A stretch of 64,000 nucleotides of DNA from Elgaria multicarinata webbii. Its lineage: Eukaryota; Chordata; Lepidosauria; Squamata; Anguidae. The stretch covers positions 3,423,001 to 3,487,000 of the forward strand of contig NC_086182.1 of NCBI RefSeq assembly GCF_023053635.1, in the 5' to 3' direction. Below the pieces are notes generated by a model. That model had not been told where the DNA came from. It worked only from the letters and a program-made list of their open reading frames with translations, and ran no database searches. Positions 22,943-37,900 of this stretch are shown here, piece after piece (positions within the stretch are counted from its first letter, which is position 1; each line of letters begins with the position of its first letter). The position numbers and the translations under genes are program-made.

Positions 22943-25900
22943 ATGGCGAAGGAAGCGGGAGGCGCCCACCGGCCCGGGGCCCTGAAGCAGCAGAACAAGC
23001 CGCATAAGGCCGGGAGGCACGGCGGGAACAGCAAGCGGAGGCAGGGCGGTGAGACCCGCGGGGCATGTTGGGGCGTCGTATGCAGATCCATGCAAATGGG
23101 GAGAGCCCTGGTCCTCCCATCCCCCCGCCCGGAATGATCCCTTCCTCGCCGTTTCAGGAAGGCGCAGGGCGGCCTTCCCCAGCCTCGCGCCCTCGGGGTC
23201 GGACGGCACGCTAAAAAACGGTTGTTCCCCGTTCTGTTCCTATTGCCCCCCTTCCCGAGCATTAGCGTGTCGTCGGAACTCAGCCCACAAGTAGGACACG
23301 TGTGCAGCAGCCGCCGCACGCGTGTTCCCCAGCAGCTGGATTTGCAGAGCCAAACCGCGTCTGAATCTGGGGCTAATCACACTCCGTCTTGACTAGTAGC
23401 CACCAGTAGCCTTAACCAAGGCCGGTGCCAGACTATTTTGCGCCCTAGGCAAGGTGAGCTACTTTCACGCCACCCCCCCACCCCCCAAAAAATGCCAACT
23501 TTGATTTTCAAGAACATGTTTCCTGGAAAAAATAAGCACAAAACTTGAAACTGCTAAATTTATTATTTTAAGTGCAAGAAATACGTCATGCCAATTATAG
23601 CAAACAAATTGGAAAAGAACGTCTATGGGTCTAAAATGCATTATTTAATAGGAATATCACCTCCAAATCATCCCCCCACCCAACTCACATGCACACACTC
23701 AGCATCACTGACTCAAAACAAACACACGCATGAACACATGCATTCACTCACTCAAAGACCCCATGCACCCCATTCACCCATACATTCTCTCTCTCTCTCT
23801 CTGTCTCATCCAGGCGCGTTCTGAAAGTCCGAACGTGGAGCCGCCCCACCCTAGTGTCCCTGGCTTCACTTCAGCTGGGCGGGCGCGGGGCGCCATCTCG
23901 CCTGCCCAGGCCCAGCTGAATCCTCGGGCTGGCCCTGCTCACAGCCAACGCGCCTGAGTGCTGTGCCCAGCGCCCCTCTTAGAGGCCTGAGTGGCCTCTA
24001 TGGTAGCACCGGCCCTGGCCTTAACCTCCTTGTCTCATCCACTCCCAGTCTCTCCCCCCCCCCACAAGGCCTCTGGTTTCAGTAATCTACTTTAGAGAGA
24101 AAGAGAAGCCTTTTTCTTGTTAGTTAAGAATGCAAGAGTCATAGCTTTTTTCTCCGATAGGAGAAGGCACCTTAAGAAGAAAATATTTATTTCATTTTTA
24201 CACTGCCCAATAGCTGAAGCTCTCTGGTGGTTCACAAAACTTAAAGCCATATAAGGTGCAACATAAAATATGGTTTTAAATTTTGTGAACCGCCCAGGGA
24301 GCTTTGGCTATTGGGCAGTATAAAAATGCAATAAATAAATAAAATATAAAATACGGAAGCGTAAAACCACAATATAAAAGTACAACGAGAATAAAACTGA
24401 GCAGCAATGCAGAGATTTAAAACAGCCGAGATAATATTTATTTATTTATTTTATTTAGAATATTTATATACCGCTCCCCATTGAAAAATTTCGGAGCGGT
24501 GTACAAGGTAAAATGAAAATAAAAACAGAATAAAACAGTTAAAACAAAATTTAAAAAGAAGCAAAAACAAACAAACCAGAAATCCAAGGCTGATGTTAAA
24601 GAAAGGCTTGTTGGAATAAAGATGTAAAATACTGGGAAAATAAGAAAGGTCTTCACCTGGCAACGAAAAAAGTACAGTGTAGGTGCCAGGCAAACTTCAG
24701 GCCTGGGTTTGGTACGGAAACAGCCTGGGTCGCCCTGCGTGATGACCTATGTCGGGAGAAAGACGGGGAGTGTGACTCTGTTGATTCTCCTTGATCTCTC
24801 AGTGGCTTTCACTACCATCGACCATGGTATCCTTCTGAGACGACCAACTGAGTTGGGAGTGGGAGGCATTGCATTGCAGTGGTTCTGCTCCTACTTGGTG
24901 CTCCCAGAAGGTGGTGCTCAGGGGACATTGCTCAGCCCCATGGATTCTCCAGTATGGGGTTCCACAGAGGTCTGTCTTGTTCCCCATGCTGTTCAACATC
25001 TACATGAAACCGTTGAGTGCGGTCATCCGGAGTGCACTGTCATCAGTATGGTGATGATACACAGCTCTACTTCTTCCCATCTTCACCTGGTGAGGCTGTG
25101 GATGGGCTGAACCTGTGCCTGGCTGCGACAATGGACTGGATGAGGGCTAATAAACTGAAACTCAATTCAGATAAGACTGAGATGCTGTTAGTGGGTGGTT
25201 CTGCTGACCGGATAGTGGGCGTTCAACCTGTTCTGGATGGGGTTACACTCCCCATGAAGTAGCAAGTTCGTAACTTGGGGGTTCTGCTAGAACCATCTCT
25301 GTCACTTGAGGCTCAGGTGGCCTCGGTGACACCGAGTGCCTTCTACCAACTTCAGTTGGTGGCCCACCTACGCCCCAACCTGGATAGGGATAATCTGGCT
25401 TCAGTTGTCTATGCTCTGGTAACCTCCAAGTTAGATTACTGCAAAGCACTCTACATGGGGCTGCCTTTGAAGACAGTTCAGAAGCTGCAGCTGATGCAAA
25501 ATGCAGAGGCCAGATTGATAACAAGGACCAGAAGGTTTTAACATATAAGACTGACTCTGGCCTGATTGCACTGGCTGCCTGTACATTTCAGAGCCCAATT
25601 CAAGGTGCTGGTTTTAACCTATAAAACCTTACATGGCTTGGGAACGTAACACCTGATGGAATGCCTCTCCTGACACGAACCTACCCGAACGCTACGTTCA
25701 GCATCTAAGGTCTTCCTCTGGGTGCCTACTCCGAGGGAAGCTCGGAGGATGGCAACAAGGGAGAGGGCCTTCTCGGTGGTGCCCCCGCCCAATTATGGAA
25801 TGATCTCCCCGACGAGGCTCACCTGGCGCCAAGGTTGTTATCTTTTCGGCACCAGGTCAAGACTTTTCTCTTCTCCCAGGCATTTAACAATATATGTTAA

Positions 25901-28900
25901 CTGTCTTTAGCCTGGCTGAGAGTTTTAAAATTGTTTTAAATGTTAGCTGTTTTTATATTTTTATGGTTTTGAACTTTGAATATTTATTTTTAATGTCCAA
26001 TCTTTTAATCTTTGTAAACTGCCCAGAGAGCATTGGCTATGGGGTGGTATAATAAATTATTATTATTTATATAGCACCATCAATGTACATAATAAATGCA
26101 ATAAATAATAATAAAATAATAATTCTGTAGGGAGTTCATCCACAGGCAGGGTGCCACAGCAGAAAAGGCCCTCTTCCTGGTAGACATACTTTCTTTGGCA
26201 GGGGCTCATGTAGAGATGTAAAATGTCTGGAAATTTTGAAGCCACAGGGGCATGGGGGGAATGTTTTTTCCCAGAAAAAAACAGAATTTTTCAGAAAAAT
26301 AGAAATTATGCAATATTAGCACTTTTTACAGATCGAAAGTCACTTTGTTACTTTAGGAACATAAAATGTAATTATTTCCAAGTTGGTTTGGCATAAAAAT
26401 ATTACATTTGGTATATTAAAAGTACAGTGTATTCAAACAATTATTACAAATTTAATTTAATCTTTTAAAAAAAAAAATTTAAAAATGTGGTAACAAATAG
26501 AGCTACAAGCTCCTGAACTGTTAGGAACACCTGAACTGTAAGAAACCTCTTTGGTTTTGCCAGTTTATGAGGAGCAGGCAAAGAACAATTTAAAAACAAC
26601 AACAGAAGAAATCACCAATGTTAGTAACAAAGGAAATTATTTATGTCTCTGCTAGTCCTCCACAGTGTCAAGCGGACATAAAGCCCCCATTCCCATAAAA
26701 AGAACTGAGAAAAGGGGGAAACCAAGACTCAATGAATATGCATGGAATTTAATCAGACTTATTTCCTGTCACCTCCAGTCTCTGCTTCAATGGCAGTGCT
26801 GCCCCCTAGAGGCAAAAATGCATCTTGCTCTTGCATTAGTCTCGGGTTGCAACCTAGGACTTGCTTGTCCTCGGTGCACAGAAATGTAATAATCTGATAG
26901 TTTACATAGTTTTTAGAAATCATTTGGAGAAGTAAATATCCGAACACCTTGTCTTAAACATTGTATTTATCTTGCTAAAGTAAAACATCCCATAATCCAT
27001 TTTTTCAATTTTTGGGGGGGGAAACAAACAAAAAAAGGCTTCAGGAAAAACCTGGGTGTTTTTTTTCCATTTTTGCCGGGCCTTCTCATCTCTAGGCTCA
27101 TGGAGAAGGATCCCTGAAGATGATCCCAGGTTTCATGCAGGTACATATGGGAGGTGGTGATCCTTCAGATAACCTGTCCCAAAGCCATTTAGGGTTCTAT
27201 CCAAAGTCCTATCCAGCCCAGTGTTCTGTTCCCACAGCGGCCAACCAGATGCTTATGAGAAGCCTACAAGTGCTGTAGCACTCTCTGGTTGATGACCCCC
27301 AGCAACTGGTGTAACTGGGAGTAATATATAGCCATTGTTACTGTATCCATTGACACTTGCATTAGTTATCTGAGTTGATGGGAATATAGTAACGATGGGT
27401 TATGCTGTATATGTGTGTGTGTACTCTGAGGATGACTTTGAAAGGGAGTTCCCTGCATCGTGCTGCATATATAAGGTACAGCGTGCATCAAGGGCCGTTT
27501 TCTTTCTCCAGGCCGGATCTCTGTCAAGACCCTCAGCCAACAGAAGCACCGCAACTTGGCCAAGTTGGACCGCAAACACCGAGCCTTGCAGCTCCGCAGG
27601 CAGCACAAGGACGTGGTGAGTCCACGTGAAGCTGGGTGGGGAGAGGCTTATGCTACCTGCTGCTGCTGCAAGGCAAGGAAAACACGGAGCCATTTTTGCT
27701 CTTTGTGGTCACAGGTGCTGGAAGAGAAGAGGAACTTGGGGCGCAAGGATGGGCCGCCGCACCTGGTGGCGATCGTGCCGCTGCACGCTAATGTCGTTGT
27801 ACAGAGCGCCTTGAGCCTGTTTCAGAGTGCCGAGGCCTCCACCGTGTGCCAAACTGAGATGGGCCCACCGGGTTTTGCCTTGCTCTGCCCCCGGTCCAAA
27901 CTGCAGTGGCGTTTTGTCGTGGCTGATACGGGTAAGGCTCCCTCCTTGAATATGGGAAAGATGGTTTGGGAAACAGATTTGATGGTACAGATAGGGCAAC
28001 AGAGTTGGGAGGGAATATGGAGACAAAGAGTGTTGAGAAACATGTCGGTGAGAATTAAAGAAAATTATTATAAAATTATATGGAGGTGGTATCTAACCCC
28101 AGTGGGATTAAATAAAATAAATAAGCTGTATTCAGCAAATTGTTGGAGAGGTTGTGGGGGGAAAGGAATGTATTTACATATGTGGTGGGAATGCAAATAT
28201 GTACAAAAATTGTGGGAAATGGTGTTTAATGAGATAAAAGAAATTATTGGAATGAAGATTGATGAGACACCCAGTGTGGCATTACTATCACTATATGGAG
28301 ATTTAAAGTGTAATAAAGAAACTAAAGAATTGATAACAAATTTGCTGACAGCAGCGAGATTAATCATATTTAGGAACTGGAAGGTTCAGGGAGATTATCG
28401 TATTGAAGAATGGTATAAAGAAATCTGGGATATTGCCATTAATGATAAATTGACATGTAATATTAAAGTAAGAAGAGGCATAACAAATACGAATGAATTT
28501 GAGGGAACTTGGAAACAGTTCCTGGTATATGTGTTCTCTAAGGGAAGTGGAAAATCACCACCAGAAGAAGTAATGAGATTTTGGAAGCAGGAATAGATCT
28601 CAAAGGGTGAAGGGGAGCAACTGTATTGTATTGTTTGATTATGAATATTGACAAATTACAAATGTTAACAGTTGAGCTTTGTTTTGTTTTGTTTCTTTCT
28701 TTGATTGATTGTTTATGTTGATGTATTTTAATTTGTGTTAATATATATATATATAAAGGCTCCCTCCTTGATGGGCTTTTGGAAGCAGGCAAAAACTTCT
28801 TTGTTCTGGCAAGCCTTTGGCAGATAATCTGGGCCTCCATCTGTTCTAAGGGCTTTAAAATTGTCATGTATTTTAAATGTTTAGTGTTTTAAAATCGTAA

Positions 28901-31900
28901 TATATTTAACTTTTGAATATATATTTTTCATAGGTTTTAAAATATGTATGTTTTAAATTTTATAAGGCCGCCTTGAGGCCCAGTATTGGGCAAAAGGCGG
29001 GATACGAACAAACAAATAAATATAACCATAGCAATGCCTTTGCGCACGGGCTCCACTCTCGCAGAAGGCTCAGCCCCAAGCTCAGCCACGTGATTCTCGC
29101 CATCCAGGGAACCTCCACACCGCGTTGGACCTTGCCAAGGTTGCGGACACCCTCCTGTTTGTGCTGGATCCTGTTGAAGGCTGGGATGCTGCGGGCGATG
29201 ACTGCCTCTCCTGCATCTTTGCACAGGGGCTCCCCAGCTATGGTGAGTGTGCCATAGAGAGCAGCAGCTGTGCTAGCCAGAAAGTGTGTGCTTTGTTGAA
29301 TCCCTTATAGCAGAATAGCCCCATACTCGGAAGGCAGGAACAGGGCTGGGTGGGCCAGTCTCCGTAACCAGGACAAAGCACCGGAGAATAAACCGCTTTT
29401 GATGGCCAGTAGCAAGCCCGGTTATTGCACAGAGAAAAGCACAAGCCGGATGGCTTCATGTTTTTATTAAAGGGAGATTAGACACATTTATGAAGGAGGA
29501 CTATCATCAGCTCATACCCATGAGTGCTGTGTGTTCAAAGGCTTTCTACCTCTGAAGAACAGATGTTCCTTACGGGTAAACGGGACTGAGCTGTTGCCTT
29601 CATGCCCTCCCAGCATGCTTCTCAAAGATATGTAGGTGGCCTTCCTTGGAAATGGGATACTGGATGCAATGAACATGGGGTCCAATTCCCCAACACACAC
29701 CGTGGCTCTCCCTGTGGCCTTATGCTTTTGTACCATCTCGTGTAGGGGATGCGGAGTGGCCGAAGGGAAGGCAGCGAGCCTGCCGTCAGTGTTACGAGGG
29801 CCCTTGTGTTCTTGCCGGGGCCTTGTGTCTCCAGCCCACCCGGGTCCCCCTTGGCCGTTCCGCTGCCCCGCCGAGCCCCAGCCAGCTGTTGAGCCTTCTC
29901 GTGTCTTTGCCACCTCCAGGCCTCGCTGTTCATGGTCTCGCTGACCAGCCGCTGAAGAAGCACATTGACTGCCGGAAAAGGCTGAGCAAAACCGTTGCAA
30001 AGCGGTTTCCCGAGGCCAAGCTTTTCCCCCTCCACACAGCGCAGGAGTCTGCACTGTTGCTGCACCACCTCGCCAGCCAGAAGCGGCGGCACCTGGCGTT
30101 CCGGGACCGGCGGGCCCACCTGCTGGCTGATGCTGCCGAATTTGTGCCTAGTTCAGGCGGTGCCTTAGTGGGGACCCTGAAGGTGTCTGGCTACGTAAGG
30201 GGCCGGAGGCTGGACGTGAACAGCTTGGTGCATATTGTGGGACACGGGGACTTCCAGATCAGTCAGGTGGATGCCCCCCGAGAGCCCTTTGCACTGAAAC
30301 CCAGAGTCGCAAAAGGGCAGCCGCGGCGCATGGAGGAACAGGTGAGCTCTGTTGCCTGGTGGGGTGTGGCTGAAAGCTAGCAGGAGGAGGGCAGTGAATG
30401 CTGGAGGAAGAAAGAGTCTGTCCTGGCCCCAAGGGGGCAGTATTTCAGCTTCTCTCTCTCCTGGGTCCTAGGATGCCCTGGTCAGCAGAGTGGATGAGAT
30501 GGAGGCAGGCGCGAGGGTGCTAAGCAAAGCTGATCCCAGCAAGCAGCAGTCCTTGCAGTCAGAAGTGGTCCCTGATCCCATGGATGGAGAGCAGACCTGG
30601 CCCACCGAAGAGGAGCTGAGGGAAGCAGAAGGTCAGTCCAAAACAGCTGCGAGGAGGAGCCCGGTCCGGTCCGTCCAGACGTGGACCAGCCACCTTTAAT
30701 GACGTCCCTTTCAGGGAGGGAAGCTGAGGCCGTGCCTTCTGTTTCAGCTTTTCTCCCAGGGCTGACTTTGATCGTCTGAGTCGAGCTTCAGCGCTCTGCG
30801 GTGGTTCACCAGCTACGATCGTTCCCAAAAGGGGTAGTCTGGCTTTGCCATGGCTCACGCTCGAGTAACGCCGCAGTTGGTCTACTGTGAGGCGTTACAG
30901 GTGGGGCTTCCCTTAAAAGATGCCCTGGAAGCTTCAACTTGTGCAGAATGCAGCTGCTAGGATCTTAACAGTTGCCTGATGCATATCATGTTACAGCAAG
31001 CCTAAGGAATCTGCACTAGTTGCCTATTTGTTTGCCCGGGCATTTTAAACTAGTCAGTCCTGCTTCTTGTTATTTTATAATAGGTAGGTATCTGTCATTT
31101 ATTTATTTAAATAAATAAATAAATAACAGATACTTTGTGTTTCTCATGAATTTTGCAAAATAAAACCATTCTTAGTTGTCAAACTTCTTGGGTCTAGAAT
31201 GCTCATCTTTTAAGAATAGGGCATAAAAAGCCCAACTCCAGTGGGCACCAACTCTGTGCTCGAAGTAGGTCGGCTCCACTTCCTTGGGGCTGTAGAGAAG
31301 ACATGACCACAGCCGCCTGAGCAAGGGGATGCTTTTTGGGGACGAGGGGTTCTCTGCTGGGCATTCACTATCCCTTCCCCCACCCACAGAATCCCTCGAG
31401 CAAAGCAGAAAGATGTCCAAGAGGGTCCCCAAAGGCACCTCTGCCTACCAGGCTGCCTGGATCCTGCACGAGGAAGATTTGGAAACTGGCAGCGAGGAGG
31501 AGGATGAAGAGGAGAATTTTTTGGACGAGGCCGTCTCCCAGGTAAGGGAATCGGCGCCCTTTTCGAAGTTGCCAGGCTACAGGCTGTACGGCAGTCTTCC
31601 CTCAACCTCCAGGTGTTTGGGACTTCAGCTCCCATCCGCCTCCGCCGGCGTGCCCAGTTGTAGTCTAAAGCACCTGGAGGGCACCAGGTTGGGGGAAGGC
31701 TGCTGTATAGGATGTTAAAGTGCCACCATTGCTGTCCAAAGGGCTCTGCAGCTGGAACTGTGCTACTTCCAGTATCCGAGGCAGTCAGCCTGTGTGCACC
31801 AGTTGCTGGGGAACATGGGCGGGAGGGTGCTGTTGCACCATGTCCTGCCTTGTTATTCCCTGGCCAATGGCTGGTTGGCCACTGTGTGAACAGGGTGCTG

Positions 31901-34900
31901 GACTGGATGGACCCTGGGTCTGATCCAGCAGGGCATTTCTTATGTTATTAAAGAGAAGCCAGACATCTGATGAGCAGGTGGGGAAGGAATAAGGTGCAGG
32001 TATGGCAGAAGTGAAGTGTAGCAGTCCATGGAATGGTGGGTGGAGGAAGTGATGGGGTGGGGAGGCGGCTTGAAGTATTGGTGCCCACATCCATCAGCTC
32101 GGTTCACTAGCCAGACTTTCTGCTTGCCACCAGTCCCTCCAAGTCTTCCGGCATGTCCTGAGTCGGGTTTCTCTTACTTTGTGGCTTGGAGACCTTAAGA
32201 GACACCTGGTGTTTTCTTACCTTCACAGAGCACAGGAGGGGGCGTGTTCTGCTGGCATCTTCATTAACCAGGGATGCTTTTTGCTGGTGAGGTGGGTTTC
32301 TGGCTGCCAGTTGATGGAGAGCAGCATTGGAGGAGGGCAAAACGGATGACCACTGTTAGAAAGGCCAAGGCTGCGATCCAGAGAGATGGGAAGGCTTTGT
32401 CTTTCCTCAGTCCAGCTTGGCAGTTCAGTCTGCCAGTCTAGGTTGCCCTATATTTGGGGTTTTAATTGAATTTTGCTTGACTTCAAAGACCCAACAATGG
32501 GTCTTCAAGTTGGCTTATGGAACAGAGTACGTAGGCGCGGTGCTTTTCAGTAGCTCCCTTGCTCTCTGTCACTTAGAGACCCACTTGGGCTGCTTTTTGT
32601 GTACTAGGATGGGAGCAGCAGCGAGGAGGAACTGGCCACAGAGGGGGAGGAGGACGAGTGCGAGACCATGGCACTGCTGGAAGCGGAGCAGGACGATGAG
32701 AAGATGGAGGAAGAGGAGGCGATGCTGGAGAAGTACAGGCAGGAGCGCCAGGAGGAGATGTTTCCGGATGAGGTTGACACCCCCCGGGATGTGCCAGCCC
32801 GGATTCGGTAAGCATCTCCCCACTTGTAGCCTAGGAAGATAGACAGCTGTGAGAGGGTTCAGAGTTTGCCCCTTCTTGCCACGTTTAGAGCTGCCAGTGT
32901 GGGGCCAGGTCTTGATGCTGCTCAGGCGAGCCTGTTTGGCTGGGCTGTGGCAAGGGAGACTCCTTCCACCTGCGCCTGCTGCTGCTACCGTTAGTTCACT
33001 GGCCTGGCAGGCGAGAGCCTCCTTAGCTGGGTGCGGTGTGGGTGAAGGCAGGAGGCCAACGCTGCTGGAACGCAGGTGGGAGAGCTGACTCCCTGTGGCC
33101 TTCAGGTTCCAGAAGTACAGAGGCCTGAAAAGCTTTCGGACATCTCCGTGGGACCCCAAAGAAAACCTGCCCAGGGACTATGCCCGGATCTTCCAGTTCC
33201 AGGACTTTTCCCGGACAAGGAAACACATCTTCCGGCAGCTGGAGCGAGAGGAGAGCGATGGAGCCGAGGTGGGTCTTTGCCTCCAGGCTCGATTTGTCAG
33301 TTGAGCGCCGCCGTTCGCTCCGAACGCTGCTCTTTCTCAGGAGTTCTGCGAAATGATTGTGGAGTTGCAGGGCAGCAGCAAAGGGACTTGGAAGCGATTT
33401 GGGGCTCAGCCCCCACCCATTGAGATGGAATTGCCTGCCCCCCAGCCTCTCCTAAGCATACAGCTGGGGGCAAACAGCTGGGAGCAAGGCCCATTGCGCT
33501 GGAGAGAGACAGAGAGTGAGCTCTGTGTGGTTCCATGTGGTGTGCTAGGTGTGCCACCTCATCAGTGGGTTAGTTAGAAGCAGATTCCTTCCCATGCTTA
33601 ACACGGGTCTCTGGGAAGGGGTGAGTGTATTTCACAATACTAGGTGTGTGGAACACACAGAATTTGGGCACAGATTTCAGCTGGTTGGAAAATCAAGCTT
33701 TGATTTAAGCGTAGGAGTCCACACGGCTTCAAAGACATGCTTGAAATTGCAAGAGCAAGGCCTGCCGGGGGCAGGGGTGGAGGAGCGGCAGTGGCAGTAT
33801 TGCTCTGGGTTCCTCCCCATGGCTGTTTACACACACCTTGGGCGGTAGAGCTGGGGGAAATCTGGCTGAAGACCTGAGGCCAGCCGTTTTAGCCTGGCCT
33901 TTCCCAACCTGGTGTCTCCCACATACTTTGGACTGACGGGAGTTGAAGTCCCAAAAGTCTGGGAGGAGCCCCAACGTGAGGAAGGCTGAGCTAGATCGGC
34001 CGGTGGCCTGGCTTGCTCTAAGGCAGCGGTCTGTGTTCAGAACAGAACTCTGCAAACTCTGGTGATGGGTTGCTCGGGGCCTTCGATCCAGCAAGCCAGC
34101 TTGCGCTTGGCGTTGTGGGAGACGGGCTTCAGGGTTCTCTTCCTCCGTTGGTTTGCGGCCCTTTTCTTGCCTCACATCTAAATAGGCGGATGGGCCGTGT
34201 TTCTCTCCCCCGCCTCTCTCGGCCGAGGGCAGCTGGTGCCTCCAGGGGTGTCGCCATCCCCCCCACCCACCCACCCCGTAACCCCGAGATCCGCCCTTTC
34301 CACAGGTCGGATGGTACGTTACTCTTCACGTTTGCAGCGTCCCCATCTCTGTCATAGAGAGTTTCCAGCAGCAGCGGATGCCTCTGGTGCTCTTCACGTT
34401 GCTTCCCTACGAACAGAAGGTGAATTGGGGCAGGGCGGAGGAGTGGGGCGGAGGGGACTCGCTGCCGCTTACTTTCTGTCTGAAGAGCATTTCGGGGAGC
34501 TGAGCCATTTGGGACCCGTGGAAAGGCTGTCCCCCAACATTGCACCACCACGCCTGACCCTTTATGGCGCCCTCTGGAGTGCCTCTTGCTGGGCATGAGT
34601 TTGGGCCCCCGGTGCTGCCTGCCTGCCTGTGCTGCTGGCAAAGGCCTCGGCCTCAGGCTCCCTTCTTGTTCTCTTTCCTCCCGCTCTGCAGATGTCTGTG
34701 CTGAACCTTCTGGTGAGACGCCACCCGGGGAGCAGCGAGCCCATCCGGTCCAAGGAGGAGGTGGTCGTCCATTGTGGATTCCGCCGCTTCCGGGCCTCCC
34801 CACTCTACTCTCAGCACAGTTCAGGTGGGCACGTTTTGTCCTGTGCCCCAAGGCGCGAGCTTGGGCCCCTGCAGTTGCCTGGGAGAGAACGGCTCGGTGC

Positions 34901-37900
34901 TGAACCCCATCGGCGCTCCCAGGTGTGATTCTGGCAGGCATCGCTCGGTGTGGCAGGCCTCAGAAGGGCCCGTGCCTGAACCTCCACCAGTTGGCTGCCC
35001 TGAGCCAGGCGGACCCAATGGTCGGACGGAGCGTGGGACAAGGCAGCTCCTGGCAGATGCCTCCAGAAATCGGGGACAGTACGAGGTGGCCCTTCCCAGT
35101 CCGACTCTCCTTTTCCTCTTAGGTGGCCAGTTTTGGACCGGAGCTTTCCTTGAAGGAACCCTGCGGCTCCTTCAAGGCGCAGGATCTCTGGAAGAGAAGC
35201 CTCTGCACCCTCCCTGCTTTGGAAGGTCCCTTGAGCTTAGCAACAAATAGTTTAAACTGTTAAGAGCTAGTGTCTGAGTTTGCATTTTTCTTCCTCCCTC
35301 TGAATGCCCTTTCCTTTCATGTCATTTAGAATGGGACACCTGAGGACAGAGACTGTCATATTTCTGATCTTTGGCAGCCGCCCTGGGAGCCCTGTTTGGC
35401 TGAAAAGCGAGATAAAAATGCTTTAAATAAATAGCCTGTTCTGGTTTTTTTAAAACAGAGCAGGATAGACGGGTAGGTTAAACATGCATCTTCCCTCCTT
35501 CAGCGGACAAGCACAAGCTGGAGCAGTTCTTGCATGCTGACACCGCCGTGGTGGCCACCATCTACGCCCCCATCACTTTCCCGCCTGCTTCCGTGTTGCT
35601 GTTCAAGCAGAAGAGCAACGGTGAGTCCGGGAGTGGGCCGGGCCCTCCAGGGAGTGCAGGTCGCCCCAGCTTGGCCTCCCCCTGCTATGCGCTGCTCCTG
35701 CTGCACCCTCTGCTGGTGTTTCCATCTGCTGCCCAGTAGCATTGACCCTCCTTCCCCTTCCTCTACAGCAGATTGAAAAACCAGCCTCTTGCACGTGGGG
35801 AAGGAGTGGGCAGCTGGGAGCACCTTTCCTGCTTGAGCCGCCCTGTCCCATTGGCTCATCCGGCACGCTCTGCTTCCTGTCTCTGTGCACAGAGGCGGAA
35901 CCTTTTCCGTGGCGGCAGGTCTTGTGCGGCAGCCTCCCCAGAGCGCCTGCCAGGGGGCTTCATAGCCTGCCTGCCACCTCTTGGCAAAAACATCATTTAT
36001 TGATGGCAACGCTGAAGCCTTTACAGGCGTGTGTTGGTACTGCACGGTTGCCATGTGGATATGTTTTTGTCAAGAGTAACTGAAAATAGAGTAGAGGTGG
36101 GCTTGAATGGGCTTTTTCATAGGGATGTGCTCCGCTTCTAATCGGACCGGCGAATTAGAAGCGGAGCGGGGTGCTTCGCCTCCCCTTAAAGCGGAGGCGA
36201 AGAGGATCGGGGGGCCAGCGGAGTGTTGCGAAGAGGATTGAGGTGAAGGCGGATCCTTCGCCTCGATCCGGAGCTCCGCAAGAAAGGTAAGTGGGGTTTA
36301 CCGGGCCCTGTCGCTGTCGCCCATGCGGCGACAGCGGCAGGGCCCAGTAACCCCCCCTCCCTCCTCTCCCTTACCTGCATCCGTCCGCGATCCCTCGGCT
36401 TCTTCAATTGAGCCCGCGGCACAACCAGGAAGTCTGGGCCACACTTGCGGCCCAGACTTCCTGGTTGAGCCACGGCCTCAATTGAAGAAGCTGAGGGACC
36501 GCGGACGGACGCAGGTAAGGCCCCCCTCCCTCTTGGTCCCTTACTGGGCTCTGCAGGTAAGGGAAAGGAGGGAGGGGGGCCTTACCTGGCGCCACTCCCC
36601 TCCGCTGTGGAGCTCCGATTTGGAGCGGAGCTCCGCGGCGAAGAGGAGCGGACTATGGGCGGAGCGGCGTGGAGTGGAGCGGGCCTGATCTGAAATTTTT
36701 GGATCGGCCCGCGGGGCGGATCGGGGGGGTCCGTGCACACCCCTACTTTTTCAGCCATCTGCTGCAGCTTGCAATGTATCACTTTTATGGTCTTTTTCCC
36801 TTTGGATAATTCCATTGAAAGGTGGCTCATAGAAGCAGGGGCAGCGGCCTGAGCCCTGCGTTTGCCAGGCGCCGAGTTGCTGCCCACATCCTGGGGAGGG
36901 GAGCTGAGCCCTGCTGCCCAATACGTTTGACCCCGTTGTGTTTCCCGACAGGAGCTCACAGCCTCGTGGCCACAGGCTCCTTACTCAGCGTAAACCCTAA
37001 TAGGCTGGTCATCAAGCGAGTGGTGCTGAGCGGCCACCCTTTCAAGATCCTCAGCAAGCAGGCTGTCGTGCGCTACATGTTCTTCAACAGAGGTACGGGG
37101 CCTGATGGGAGAGTCTCTGGGAGAGCGGTTTCTGGCGGGGGCAGGGAGCAGGAATGCCTAGCGCCTGCCCATACGCTGCTCTGATAGGGTTGCCTGTGGG
37201 CTGGCGAGCTGGCCGCTCGAGGACAGAGCGCAGAATGCAGACGCCCCCCCACCCGCCTATCCCTTTCCCAGAAACCAATGCATGACCTGGTTTGGACTTG
37301 AATATGCAGCCTTTGCACGGGTATCCAGTGAACTGGTGAATATCGGTTATGGAAGGGTTAAACAATCCTCACATGACCCATGTTCACCGCACAACCACCC
37401 CAGTGTAGGGGTTGCATAATCAAAATGGCGACCACACACTCCACAGACTTGGCGTGGGTTAACCCACGGAGGGCTGTTCTGTCGTGCAAAAACTCCACGA
37501 TGTCTGAGTTAAGCCAGACGGAGGTTCAGGAAGTGGGATCCTGTTGAAACGTGCTCCCCTATTGGAACCTTTGCCAAGGACTCTGGAGGAAATGCACATG
37601 CTGTCCTTGGCCTTGGGCTGGGCCTGTGGCAGCGCACAAAAAGCAGGGAGAGGTGCATAGCGGTGGGGAAGCGATTCTGCCGCGGATCTTCTCGTTTTGA
37701 GAATTCCCGTTTCCCAGAGCACGGTTCTAAAGCTCTACTCTGCTAGTGGGGGGTGGGGGTGAGGAAAAGGAGGTTAAGCCCTGTAGACGGTTGAAACAGG
37801 CCGCCGTTGCTGTTGCCAAAGCAGCCCTATGAGCACGCCAGGCTGGGAAGCGTCCTTGCGGCAGGTGCCGGGCAGCCCCTCACGCCTTGTTCTTGCCTTG

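Noticed and set aside
27556-28596. A single 346-codon open frame on the plus strand
   Set aside because: It is TSR1 exon 2, intron 2, exon 3 and an L1 fragment read through in one frame. The splice sites inside it give the correct TSR1 protein, so it is not a separate gene.
34129-34941. 270-codon open frame on the minus strand
   Set aside because: It is antisense to TSR1 exons 10 and 11 in GC-rich sequence, a composition artefact.
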